From Microcoleus sp. bin38.metabat.b11b12b14.051 (GTDB lineage Bacteria > Cyanobacteriota > Cyanobacteriia > Cyanobacteriales > Microcoleaceae), in NCBI RefSeq assembly GCF_013299165.1, contig NZ_JAAFKD010000027.1:1-42493 (forward strand): a stretch of 42,493 nucleotides of DNA, given 5' to 3'. Below are positions 24,814-32,562 of this stretch, in pieces. The translations under genes and the position numbers were made by a program. A model generated the notes under the pieces. That model was not told the DNA's origin and ran no database searches. It saw only the letters and a program-made list of their open reading frames with translations. How positions within the stretch are numbered: the first letter of the stretch is position 1; the number at the start of each line of letters is the position of its first letter.

Positions 24814-24990
24814 TCAATCGGGTTTTTGAGAGGCCGCCGCCTGACGAGCTTTAGTGTAACCTTGAGTTAGCTCGATCCTAGCTGCTCTGCGCTCAACTAA
24901 CTCACAAATAGCACCCTTCTCGCGAAAAATCATAATTTGAGGCGGCAGCGCTCCGGATCTCGATAACACAATTGCGTCATTGACGTGCAA
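24814..24990 (-). CDS. Small conserved-looking protein (51-58 residues) ahead of the HEAT gene
   Basis: This frame encodes, after start, HVNDAIVLSRSGALPPQIMI then FREKGAICELVERRAARIEL and TQGYTKARQAAASQKPD, ending in TGA. The amino-acid composition is ordinary, with an amphipathic, Glu/Arg/Ala-rich helix in the second half, and looks like a real protein rather than chance. Candidate starts are TTG 24990 (58 residues) and GTG 24969 (51 residues); neither has a strong ribosome site. The stop codon overlaps a possible TTG start of the HEAT-repeat gene, pointing to co-translation. I do not know its function. Confidence 0.55.
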   Translation of the reverse strand: MHVNDAIVLSRSGALPPQIMIFREKGAICELVERRAARIELTQGYTKARQAAASQKPD

Positions 24991-24999
24991 CTGTTTTAA

Positions 25000-25203
25000 C
25001 TAATTAGTTTGAAAATAACTAAATCGGAGGCTGCGGGTAAAGCAGCGGCATCGAGAAAGTTGATTGACTGCTTTCGCCTCAGCTACCTGCTGTGCAGGCG
25101 TTCCGGCTGCCGCCAGCACAGCACGGGTGCGCTCCGGGGGGATGGCGGGCAATTGTGGCTCGCCGTCGATTTCTCGCGGGTAGCATGACGCAGTGAGTTT
25201 CAC
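25000..25203 (-). other. GC-rich islet with doubtful 67-residue frame and hairpin
   Basis: The stretch is much richer in G+C than its surroundings. A GTG-started minus-strand frame reads MKLTASCYPREIDGEPQLPA, IPPERTRAVLAAAGTPAQQV, AEAKAVNQLSRCRCFTRSL and on to FQTN; the middle looks protein-like, the end does not. The GTG lies inside a perfect hairpin (25185-25211). It may be a gene fragment, a small gene, or a structured RNA. I cannot decide. Confidence 0.25.
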
Positions 25204-25211
25204 TGCGTCAT
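25185..25211. repeat. 12-bp perfect hairpin with 3-base loop
   Basis: ATGACGCAGTGA (25185-25196), loop GTT, then TCACTGCGTCAT (25200-25211). No T-run follows on either strand, so it is not a normal terminator. A half copy of the core (GCGTCATTGACG) lies at 24974-24985. Bases 25212-25438 show nothing else recognisable. Confidence 0.7.
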
Positions 25212-25438
25212 CGCCGAGCGATCGCTTTTGTCTTCATCTTAATCGCAAGCCGGACAAGCGGGATTTACTACAGCAACGAGAAACCAGGTTTTTGAGAGCA
25301 TTCTTACCTGTTCACCAAATATTTTCAGTATGTTTATTTGTACTTACTCACTTATGTTAAATCATCGCAATTTCATTGTTTTTCGCCGAATGTGATATAA
25401 GATCGAGCTAAATTTATCGTGTGAGAGTAGAGGCATTT

Positions 25439-27211
25439 GTGAGCCAACAAGATATTCTAAATTTAGCAAAAGAAGGCGACCCCAAGGCGATCGCATTTCT
25501 GCTAGGCCAAGCACTCCAAAGCTTCGGCGTCACCGCTAAAGCCAGCCTGGAAAATGACACCCTGCACCTACTGCTGGAAGCAGAACAATTGCCCGCAGAA
25601 GAAGCCTGTCTCCGAGTCGCACTCAAAGGATTGCAGCGGCTGCAACCAAATCACATTTACGGAGTAACAGTTTACGGGCGGCTCGAAGGCCAGCAATTAC
25701 CCGCTTGGACTCAGACGGTAGAATTAAAAAAACCCTTGACAAAAGCACCTGTTAGTGTGCCTGTTGCCGAAAGAGCAACAGTTTCTGTCAGTGGAGCGGC
25801 TGCGGTGAGCGCACCCGCTGCCCAAATTCCTGTGACTTTGCCAACCATAGAAAACACTCAAAATGTCACAACTGCACCGTCTCAAATACCAGAAAAATTC
25901 CCGCCTCCACCCGCTAAAATCCCAACTCCCCAACCCACAAACCTACCGCAGCCAAAGCCATCACCACGGGCAAAGTTAGCCCGCACTAAAACTAAAAAAT
26001 CTTGGCTGTCAGTCGGTGCTCTGAGTCTGATTCTCGTACCGATAGCTGGCTTTGTACTGGGTTCTCAATTTAACAAATCCTCAACCACCGCTACCATTAA
26101 CCCTCTCACGCCAAAAGCTGGGGTACAAAAAGTAAGCGCAGCGAAACCATCCCGCAAGGAATCGATCCCAGCATCAACATCCGCCACCAAACCCGCATCA
26201 AAATCGCCCTTGCAGGCAGCAAAAATACCTACAAATCTGCCCGCAACTGTCAGCATCAAAGCAGTTGGCGACATGATCCCCGGCACCAATTTCCCCTACA
26301 ACAAACTGCCGGAAAATAAGGAGCGTTTATTTGAATCGGTAAAATCTTACCTCCAAGGAGCCGATATTCTGTTTGGCAATTTTGAAAGCACGATGACCGA
26401 TTATCCTTACAGCTCCAAAGGAGGCGGCGGAGGAATGCTGTTTGCCTTTCGGACGCCTCCGAGTTATGCCAAAATTTTCAAAGATGTGGGTTTTGATATC
26501 TTGAATGTTGCCAACAATCACTCCTACGATTTTAACGAGCAGGGATTTAAGGACACGATCAAAAACATCGACAGCAACGGTATGAAAGCTGTTGGTAAAA
26601 GAGATCAAATTGTTTATCAAAACGTCAAGGGCGTAAACGTTGCTTTTATAGGTTTCAGCAACTACGGCGAAGTTCACAATTCCTTGCTGGAACTGAAGGC
26701 GGGGGCAGAAGTTGTGAAAAAAGCGAGGCAAAAGGCTGATATTGTAGTCATATCAGTTCATGCTGGAGCTGAAGGAACCGGAGCTCAAAATGTCAGAAAT
26801 ACAAACGAGTTCTTTTACGGAGAAAATCGGGGAAATATGGTTTTGTTTTCGCGCACGATGATTGATGCGGGAGCAGATTTGATTTTGGGACATGGCCCGC
26901 ACGTTACCAGAGCTTTGGAACTGTATAAAGGGAAATTGATTGCGTATTCCCTGGGCAATTTTATGGGTTATCGCACTTTGTCCACAGCCGGAGTATTAGG
27001 TCAATCTCTGATTTTAGATGTAAAAATGACTCCAAAAGGGGATTTTGTTTCTGGTAAGATTATCCCCGTCGAACTTAACAGCCAAGGTATTCCATCTGTG
27101 GATGACGATTTTAGGACTGTGGGGTTGATTCGCCGTTTGACAAAGAGCGATTTTCCAAATACTGGTTTGACGATTGATGACAACGGACAAATTTTGAAAA
27201 AGAGTAAGTAA
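25439..27211 (+). CDS. CapA-family protein (poly-gamma-glutamate capsule synthesis type) with N-terminal cyanobacterial domain
   Basis: The 590-residue protein has three parts. Residues 1-98 (VSQQDILNLAKEGDPKAIAF ...) form a small domain seen at the start of several cyanobacterial membrane proteins. A Pro/Ala-rich linker leads to a membrane helix at about 189-209 (SWLSVGALSLILVPIAGFVLG). After another linker, residues 271-520 are a CapA/PGA_cap metallophosphatase-like domain: VSIKAVGDMIPG, ADILFGNFEST, FDILNVANNHSYDFNEQG, VVISVHAGAE, LILGHGPHVTRALELYKGKL, IAYSLGNF. CapA-type proteins take part in surface polymer export or synthesis, but many members are unassigned. The GTG at 25439 is preferred to the one at 25421 because GAGG lies five bases before it. 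Confidence 0.88.
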   Translation: MSQQDILNLAKEGDPKAIAFLLGQALQSFGVTAKASLENDTLHLLLEAEQLPAEEACLRVALKGLQRLQPNHIYGVTVYGRLEGQQLPAWTQTVELKKPLTKAPVSVPVAERATVSVSGAAAVSAPAAQIPVTLPTIENTQNVTTAPSQIPEKFPPPPAKIPTPQPTNLPQPKPSPRAKLARTKTKKSWLSVGALSLILVPIAGFVLGSQFNKSSTTATINPLTPKAGVQKVSAAKPSRKESIPASTSATKPASKSPLQAAKIPTNLPATVSIKAVGDMIPGTNFPYNKLPENKERLFESVKSYLQGADILFGNFESTMTDYPYSSKGGGGGMLFAFRTPPSYAKIFKDVGFDILNVANNHSYDFNEQGFKDTIKNIDSNGMKAVGKRDQIVYQNVKGVNVAFIGFSNYGEVHNSLLELKAGAEVVKKARQKADIVVISVHAGAEGTGAQNVRNTNEFFYGENRGNMVLFSRTMIDAGADLILGHGPHVTRALELYKGKLIAYSLGNFMGYRTLSTAGVLGQSLILDVKMTPKGDFVSGKIIPVELNSQGIPSVDDDFRTVGLIRRLTKSDFPNTGLTIDDNGQILKKSK

Positions 27212-27453
27212 TTATTGGGAATTGGGCATTGGGCATTGGGAATTGGGCATTGGGAATAAATAACCTATAACCAATTACCAATTACTAATTACCCATAACC
27301 CAATACGGTTCACTTAAGAGATATCTCCCTGGCACACCCCTTAAAAAAGGGGAGTAGGGGGTGGGACAAGAATGCTCTCAAAGTCCCCCTACAACCAGGG
27401 GGATGCGAGGGGGATCTCCGGGGCATAAATAGTGTTAAGTAAACCGTATTGAC
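27212..27453. repeat. GGGAATTGGGCATT tandem repeats and a GTCCCCC palindrome
   Basis: Bases 27215-27257 are alternating GGGAATT/GGGCATT heptads; 27268-27303 a degenerate ACCAATT run; 27330-27420 a repeat with ACCCCTTAAAAAAGGGGAG and AAGTCCCCCTACAACCAGGG. No gene. Confidence 0.7.
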
Positions 27454-27585
27454 CCAATTCCCAATGACCAATTCCCAATGACCAATTCCCAATGACCAAT
27501 TCCCAATGACCAATTCCCAATGACCAATTCCCAATGACCAATTCCCAATGACCAATTCCCAATGACCAATTCCCAATTCCCAATA
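27454..27585. repeat. Nine tandem copies of a 14-bp unit
   Basis: The unit CCAATTCCCAATGA is repeated eight times exactly and a ninth time in part, ending against the stop codon of the sugar kinase gene at 27587. It is a double heptad (CCAATTC, CCAATGA) and is the same kind as the heptads at 27215. Confidence 0.92.
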
Positions 27586-27586
27586 A

Positions 27587-28678
27587 TTAGTCATAAACCA
27601 TCGTTTTCAAAGCTTCTTTCATCTCCTCTGCTGTCGTCGTCGCCGTACCGAATTGACGCACGACAATGCTAGCGGCCAAATTTCCCAAAACCGCCGCTTC
27701 CCAACCGGATGCACCGACGCACAAAGCTAAAGTCATTGCTGCTACGACTGTATCTCCAGCACCAGTTACATCGAAGACATCTGTTTTGTTAAAAGGCGGA
27801 ATATCCCAGCTTTGAATGGCAAATTCTCCCTGTTCACAAGTGGATGTGGGAGGAGGTGAATTTTTAATAGCTTCGCCGTTGACTCTTTCAAACAAACTCA
27901 TCCCTTCTTCGCCGCGAGTAATCAGGATTTTTTGAGCTTGAGTTAAGTTCAACAAATCCCGTCCTGCTTGCATTAAAGTCTGAGAATTTTTGATAGCATA
28001 TCCGACTGCTTGCTCGGCTTCTGGCAAGTTCGGAGTAAACAGCATGGCTCCGGAATATCGCTGCAAATTTGTTTGAGCGTCCACAATAGTTTTGCCGGGA
28101 ACGACTGCCGATTCGATCGCCAAACGAGTCAAAACTCCATCGCCGTAGTCCGAACACACCACAGCATCTACTGTCGGGATTTGCTGCCGGATGTAGTCAG
28201 CTAATTGTAACTGCAAGTCTAAATCCGGCAACTCGTCCGATTTGCGATCGACTCGGACAATTTGCTGAGTCACCGACTGCCGCGCGTGCCCGGAAATGCG
28301 AGTTTTGGTGACAGTGGGACGCTGCGAATCGATTAAAATCCCAGCCGTATCAATTCCGGCCGCCTCAAAAATGCCGCACAAAGCCTTTCCCTGGTCGTCT
28401 TTTCCCACCAAACCAGCAACTTTTACTTTACCTCCGAGTTTTGCTAAATTGTAGACAGCATTTGCGCCACCTCCGGGTAATTGCCGAGTATTCTCGTAGC
28501 GCAAAATCAGCACAGGTGCTTCGCGGGAAATTCGCTCTACTTGTCCGGTAAGAAACTCGTCCAAGGTCAAATCTCCGATCGCTAATACCTGCGCTCGATC
28601 GAAGCAGTCTAATTTTTTCAATAATTGCTCTGTTGAGGCACGCAGTTGAGGCAAAAAATCGGAATAGTCGTTAGTCAT
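27587..28678 (-). CDS. PfkB-family kinase, heptose-7-phosphate-kinase (RfaE/HldA)-like
   Basis: The 363-residue product (from ATG 28678, [13 protein letters not shown]) is a ribokinase/PfkB-fold sugar kinase closest by eye to the kinase domain of RfaE/Hld[76 protein letters not shown], and the ATP/anion-hole signature [16 protein letters not shown]. In the pathway it would phosphorylate D-glycero-D-manno-heptose 7-phosphate for LPS core or surface-glycan heptose. There is no fused adenylyltransferase domain, so a separate partner is expected elsewhere. A longer frame to 28732 exists but adds atypical residues. A 33-base insertion-like stretch ([17 protein letters not shown]) sits before the C-terminal block. 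Confidence 0.83.
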   Translation of the reverse strand: MTNDYSDFLPQLRASTEQLLKKLDCFDRAQVLAIGDLTLDEFLTGQVERISREAPVLILRYENTRQLPGGGANAVYNLAKLGGKVKVAGLVGKDDQGKALCGIFEAAGIDTAGILIDSQRPTVTKTRISGHARQSVTQQIVRVDRKSDELPDLDLQLQLADYIRQQIPTVDAVVCSDYGDGVLTRLAIESAVVPGKTIVDAQTNLQRYSGAMLFTPNLPEAEQAVGYAIKNSQTLMQAGRDLLNLTQAQKILITRGEEGMSLFERVNGEAIKNSPPPTSTCEQGEFAIQSWDIPPFNKTDVFDVTGAGDTVVAAMTLALCVGASGWEAAVLGNLAASIVVRQFGTATTTAEEMKEALKTMVYD

Positions 28679-28983
28679 TAACCAAAAAAATGAGACTGAG
28701 GAGTTGATAGTTGAGCGTGGCACGAGCGGCAATTAAAAATCCTAATCAAGATTAATAATTGATTTCCTCCCTGGTGTTATTTTTAACTTTTAATTGATTT
28801 TCTCACGGAGATTGTGAGAAACTTGTTGCACGTTGTTGGGTAGGGCGCGCGATCGAGAAATTTAGCTAAAAACTGCGGAGTTCAGGCAACCCATTGAGAC
28901 CACAAAGCCAGAAATTTTCACAGTGTGGAAGTTTCCTTCTACCTGAGTGCCTTATACATGAGTACCTTCAGAACACCGCAGAA
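28679..28983. other. Intergenic region, small dyad only
   Basis: One inverted repeat, TTCTCAC (28800-28806) with GTGAGAA (28814-28820), is visible. No gene or recognisable element otherwise. It should hold the promoter of the sugar kinase. Confidence 0.4.
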
Positions 28984-29535
28984 TTATTTCAATTTCTGCT
29001 TGATGATTGTAATCACCTGAGTCATTTGTTTTTTGAGTGCATCAATTTCCGCTTGCATTTTCGCCATTTGCTTAGTCATCGCCTGAATATCGGCGCCGCC
29101 GGCTCCGGAGCTGGGTGCAGCCGCGGTGGCTGGGGCTTCTGGGACTGGTTTCTTTTTGGCCAGTACCATCGCCGACTTGATCGCCTCGGTTAGCTGCTTT
29201 TTCTCAAAGGGTTTGGCAATGAATGCAAAAAAATGCTTCTCGAAGGGTTTGGGAATTTTCTCCATCACCTCTTCTTCGCGGCCTGACATGATCACCAAAG
29301 GTATCTTGGAAAGCTCGGGATGGGCTTGCACTTTTTGATACACTTCCCAACCGCTGACTTTAGGCAGTAGAAAATCTAACATAATTAGATTCGGTCGGGC
29401 TTGACGGATCAGTTTGAGTCCCTCTTCGCCGTCTTTTGCTTCTAAAACTTCAAAGTTACCCTGAGGTAACATCTCTCGAACTCGGACGCGGATGACTTTA
29501 CTGTCATCGATTACCAAGATTTTTTGACCGGCCAC
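28984..29535 (-). CDS. CheY-like response regulator with C-terminal coiled coil
   Basis: The 183-residue protein has a complete receiver domain (1-125): acidic pair D10/D11, phosphoacceptor D54 in LIMLDFLLPKVSGW, S84 in VIMSGRE and K108 in FIAKPFEKKQ. Then comes an Ala/Pro linker (130-147, PEAPATAAAPSSGAGG) and a heptad-like tail (150-183, MTKQMAKMQAEIDALKKQMT) predicted to be a coiled coil, replacing a DNA-binding domain. It therefore probably signals through protein contacts. GTG 29535 is the start: AAGGAGT lies six bases before it. No kinase gene is adjacent. Confidence 0.92.
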   Translation of the reverse strand: MAGQKILVIDDSKVIRVRVREMLPQGNFEVLEAKDGEEGLKLIRQARPNLIMLDFLLPKVSGWEVYQKVQAHPELSKIPLVIMSGREEEVMEKIPKPFEKHFFAFIAKPFEKKQLTEAIKSAMVLAKKKPVPEAPATAAAPSSGAGGADIQAMTKQMAKMQAEIDALKKQMTQVITIIKQKLK

Positions 29536-30104
29536 GACTGACTCCTTCAGTAATAAGTGTTGACACTCTCAGGGTGCGAGACCGCTGAGATTCTTGAATA
29601 GATCAGAAACCAATCTTCAAAGGCATTGTCAAGGTGCCTCGCTTTCGCTCAATACAACTATCTTTCGACGCTGCAATCGCGCTTGCGTTATCCTTTTCAA
29701 ATGCTTTCTGGGTCTATCACTTTCGCCAGTTCCGCACGCTTGCCTTCCTGCTATTGCTTGCTCTTTTTGTTTGACGCCTCAATGCGTGTACTAAGTGGCC
29801 GGAATTTCTCCGTACTAGGATGGTTCGTCACGCAGACTGATTTACTTACTTGCCTCTAGATTATAGAGCACACACCACGGGGACTAAAGTCCGCCAAGTC
29901 GCTTTGCTCTCAGGACAGAAGTCTCTGAGTTTGCCGCCAACCGTGTGGTCTGATTTTGCAACCTTCAGTATATCTCTAAGAGAATTCTACCCAGAATTCT
30001 GCGCGAGTTTAGTTTTGCGGCAATTGAGCGCGATCGAGATTTCGCGCGCTAGTGCTACAAGTTCCGAGACTTTGATTTCGGATACGATCGAATATATTAA
30101 CTCC
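29536..30104. other. Intergenic region upstream of lipA and the response regulator
   Basis: These divergent genes share 569 bases. I see no gene; open frames on the plus strand have unnatural compositions. Two AGAATTCT palindromes at 29981-29988 and 29993-30000, centres 12 bases apart, are a possible operator. A GGACTAAAGTCC half of the hairpin-repeat family is at 29881-29892. Confidence 0.4.
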
Positions 30105-31106
30105 ATGCCCTTGATTTTTATGTCGCCCCAAACTCCTCAAACTCCTACTGTCAAAGCAACCGCCGCCCAAATACGCAGCGAAATCGAGGCGATGCCGGAG
30201 TGGCTGCGGCGCCCCATTGGCCTCGCCAGCGAACTTTCGCAAGTGCAGAAAATTATTAAACAGCGACAAATTCACACAATTTGTGAAGAGGGCAGATGTC
30301 CCAACCGGGGCGAGTGTTACGCCCAAAAAACGGCGACTTTTATGTTGATGGGGCCGACTTGCACCCGCGCTTGTGCTTTTTGTCAAGTAGATAAAGGTCA
30401 TTCTCCGATGCCCCTCGATCCCCAGGAACCGCAGAAGGTGGCGGAGGCGGTGCAGTTGTTGGGTTTGCGCTATGCGGTGCTGACTTCGGTAGCGAGGGAC
30501 GATTTGCCGGATGGCGGTGCGGGTTGGTTTGCGTTGACGATCGCCCAAATCCGGCACTTAAACCCCGATACTGAAGTTGAGGTACTGACGCCGGATTTCT
30601 GGGGAGGACTAGGTAGGGGCGGTGCCCCCGTGCCCGCCCTCCCCGTACCCGCCCCAGGCGAGAATTCCGGTTTGGATGAGTTGCAGCGGGAGCGAATTCG
30701 GACGGTGGTAGAGGCAAAACCGGCTTGTTACAACCACAATATTGAGACGGTGCGCCGGTTGCAAGGGCCAGTGCGGAGGGGGGCCAAGTACGATCGCTCG
30801 ATCGACGTGTTGCGCCTTGTCAAGGAATTTGACCCAACTATTCCCACCAAATCCGGTTTGATGTTAGGGCACGGGGAAACCGAGGCCGAGATAGTCGAAG
30901 CGATGGCCGACTTGCGAGATGCCAAGTGCGATCGACTCACCCTCGGTCAATACATGAGACCATCTCTAGAACACCTCCCAGTGCGAAAATACTGGACGCC
31001 AGCCGAATTTGACCGTTTTGGGTCGATCGCCCGCGAGATGGGGTTTGAGCGCGTGCGATCGGGGCCTCTCGTCCGCAGTTCCTACCACGCCGGAGAGAGC
31101 GATTAA
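30105..31106 (+). CDS. lipA: Lipoyl synthase with in-frame repeat insertion
   Basis: LipA is a radical SAM enzyme that inserts two sulfurs into protein-bound octanoyl chains to make lipoate for 2-oxoacid dehydrogenases and glycine cleavage. The 333-residue protein has both cluster motifs: C60, C65, C71 in [12 protein letters not shown] (auxiliary cluster) and C86, C90, C93 in CTRACAFC (SAM cluster), then [38 protein letters not shown] and the C-terminal [10 protein letters not shown] with the conserved Arg-Ser-Ser. Residues of about 168-195 ([20 protein letters not shown]) interrupt the normal 'LTPDF-G' to 'VVEAKP' passage and are encoded by repeat-like DNA. Start is ATG 30105 or 30120; sequence further upstream is not conserved-looking. 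Confidence 0.95.
   Translation: MPLIFMSPQTPQTPTVKATAAQIRSEIEAMPEWLRRPIGLASELSQVQKIIKQRQIHTICEEGRCPNRGECYAQKTATFMLMGPTCTRACAFCQVDKGHSPMPLDPQEPQKVAEAVQLLGLRYAVLTSVARDDLPDGGAGWFALTIAQIRHLNPDTEVEVLTPDFWGGLGRGGAPVPALPVPAPGENSGLDELQRERIRTVVEAKPACYNHNIETVRRLQGPVRRGAKYDRSIDVLRLVKEFDPTIPTKSGLMLGHGETEAEIVEAMADLRDAKCDRLTLGQYMRPSLEHLPVRKYWTPAEFDRFGSIAREMGFERVRSGPLVRSSYHAGESD
30606..30689. repeat. Repeat-derived insertion within lipA
   Basis: The insertion contains GGTAGGGGCGGTGCCCCCGT, GCCCGCCCTCCCCGTACCC and GCCCCAGG, a GTAGGGGCGG-type dispersed palindrome (GGGGCGG near 30617, CCGCCCC near 30649). It adds 28 codons without a stop. Confidence 0.65.
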
Positions 31107-31231
31107 AAGCAATCTCTGTGCAACTCGGTATAAACTCCTAGTTACAAAAAATAACACTAAAGGATTGTGCTGATGTGCGACGCTCTCTGCTATTTGTAAA
31201 TACAGTGACTTATGAATTAGGAGCTTGAATT

Positions 31232-31378
31232 ATGGCAGAGATAGCAAAGAACCAATTAAAATCCGACTCCGTGATGAAAACGGGCAAATTCCCTTACACC
31301 TTTCGCACCGGCTGGTTTCTGTTGCTGTTAGCTATCAATTTTGTGGTTGCAGCCTTTTATTTCCATATCATTGAATAG
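31232..31378 (+). CDS. psaX: Photosystem I small subunit PsaX
   Basis: The 48-residue protein ends FPYTFRTGWFLLLLAINFVV then AAFYFHIIE, matching the PsaX pattern known from Thermosynechococcus (YAFRTFWAVLLLAINFLVAA). PsaX is a single-helix subunit at the edge of the photosystem I core in thylakoids; it is found only in some cyanobacteria. The helix is about residues 27-44. The N-terminus (MAEIAKNQLKSDSVMKTGK) is about a dozen residues longer than the Thermosynechococcus form. AGGAG at 31219-31223, eight bases before the ATG, is a good ribosome site. A strong hairpin follows the stop codon. It is short and easily missed by gene callers. Confidence 0.9.
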   Translation: MAEIAKNQLKSDSVMKTGKFPYTFRTGWFLLLLAINFVVAAFYFHIIE

Positions 31379-31387
31379 TTCAGCAAG

Positions 31388-31429
31388 CTGACTTTTAGCA
31401 AACCCTGCTTTTGGGTAGCTTAAAGTCAG
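31388..31429 (+). terminator. Long stem-loop after psaX
   Basis: CTGACTTTTAGC pairs with GCTTAAAGTCAG (one mismatch), and inside it ACCC pairs with GGGT around a TGCTTTT loop. It begins ten bases after the psaX stop. There is no T-run after it, so it may stabilise the message end rather than act as a simple intrinsic terminator. Confidence 0.5.
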
Positions 31430-31690
31430 AGAGAGGGGGAGAGGGGGAGAGGGAGAGAGTGGGAGAGTGGGAGAGGGGGAGACTTTTTCCTACTTGCTTC
31501 TTGCTTTTGCCTACTTGCTTTTTTCTACTTGCTTCTTCCCTCTTCCTTCTCGCTTCTTCCTTCTGACTAATGACTAATGACTACCCAACGATCCGCAAGC
31601 TGACGAACAACTGACAACTAACAACCCAACTAACTGCTATTCTGACAACTGTCAACTGACAACTGTCAACTGACAGCTGTAGTATGTCTT
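31430..31690. repeat. GAGAGGGGGA, CTACTTGCTT and TGTCAACTGACAAC low-complexity tracts
   Basis: Bases 31429-31482 are purine-rich GAGAGGGGGA/GTGGGAGA repeats, 31486-31565 a pyrimidine-rich CTACTTGCTTCTTGC tract, 31567-31583 a TGACTAA repeat, and 31632-31680 TGTCAACTGACAAC heptads. No gene. Confidence 0.75.
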
Positions 31691-32287
31691 ATGCCAACTA
31701 GGAAAGTAGCTATTTTAATGTTCGATGATGTCGAGGTACTGGACTTTGCCGGGCCTTTTGAAGTGTTTTCGGTGACATCACAATTAAGTAAGGCTTCACA
31801 ACCTTTTGCAGTCTCTACCGTAGCCGAACATCCCGGTGCAGTCATCGCCCGCAACGGTTTGAGTATAAATCCCGACTGCACCATTGCCGATTGTCCGCGC
31901 CCCGATATTTTAATTGTACCGGGAGGACTGGGCACGAGAAAGTTAATCGATAATTCAGCAGTGATTAACTGGATAGAAGATTGTTCGCAAACAGCAGAAT
32001 TAGTGCTTTCTGTCTGTACGGGTTCGCTGCTGTTAGCAAAAGCGGGCTTGTTGGAAGGTTTAGCAGCAACTACACACCATGGAGCGTTAGATTTGTTGAG
32101 AGAATTAGCTCCTAATACAACTATTGTTGAAAATCAGCGATTTGTGGATAACGACAAAATCATCACTTCTGGGGGAATTGCTGCGGGAATTGATATGTCT
32201 TTGCACGTTGTCGGCAAGCTTTTAGGTACAGCACAAGCCGAACAAACAGCAGAGTACATGGAATATCATACTATTGTTCAAAAATGA
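31691..32287 (+). CDS. DJ-1/PfpI-family protein, isonitrile-hydratase-like
   Basis: The 198-residue protein has the glutamine-amidotransferase-like DJ-1/PfpI fold. Seen are VAILMFDDVEVLDFAGPFEV (6-25) with the acid residue E24, DILIVPGGLGT, and the nucleophile elbow VLSVCTGSLLLAKAGLL with C109, followed by ATTHHGALDLL carrying H129/H130. The 'D-GP-EV' plus 'CTGS' arrangement is that of the isonitrile hydratase/AraC-N-terminal subgroup rather than heat-shock Hsp31. The true substrate is unknown. Upstream is only low-complexity DNA; the ATG at 31691 directly precedes the first strand. Confidence 0.88.
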   Translation: MPTRKVAILMFDDVEVLDFAGPFEVFSVTSQLSKASQPFAVSTVAEHPGAVIARNGLSINPDCTIADCPRPDILIVPGGLGTRKLIDNSAVINWIEDCSQTAELVLSVCTGSLLLAKAGLLEGLAATTHHGALDLLRELAPNTTIVENQRFVDNDKIITSGGIAAGIDMSLHVVGKLLGTAQAEQTAEYMEYHTIVQK

Positions 32288-32299
32288 TGCACCTGTATT

Positions 32300-32367
32300 T
32301 GTAGGGTGTGTCGCTCTCTTTCAATCCCTAAATTTAATCGACAATCTCATAGCGACGCACCTTACAC
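32300..32367. repeat. GTAGGGTGTGTCGC ... GCGACGCACC inverted repeat
   Basis: GTAGGGTGTGTCGCTCTC and AGCGACGCACCTTACAC form an inverted repeat; related copies lie at about 20918-20980 and 23502-23561. Bases 32430-32480 carry an 'ATCTGCGTTTATCCGTGTTC' dispersed repeat. No gene is visible in 32288-32562. Confidence 0.65.
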
Positions 32368-32562
32368 ATCGCGTGGAATAAACAACCCTCCGTTTCAGTA
32401 AACCTCTTGCACTCCTGACACAATTATCTTAAAATTATCTGCGTTTATCCGTGTTCATCTGCCTTAAATCTGCGGTGAAAGGATCGAACAAGGATTTATA
32501 CAATTCAAGTCTAGTCTCGCCCAACACTTGTTTTCTAGCAATAGTTTTTATTAAGAGTAGAA

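Noticed and set aside
27310..27594. Frames encoding [11 protein letters not shown] repeats
   Set aside because: They only translate the 14-bp tandem repeats.
29850..30104. Longer N-terminus of LipA
   Set aside because: The first 85 residues do not resemble LipA, and the normal N-terminus begins near the ATG at 30105.
30009..30557. 182-residue minus-strand frame over lipA
   Set aside because: Shadow of the lipA reading frame; lipA has intact catalytic motifs.
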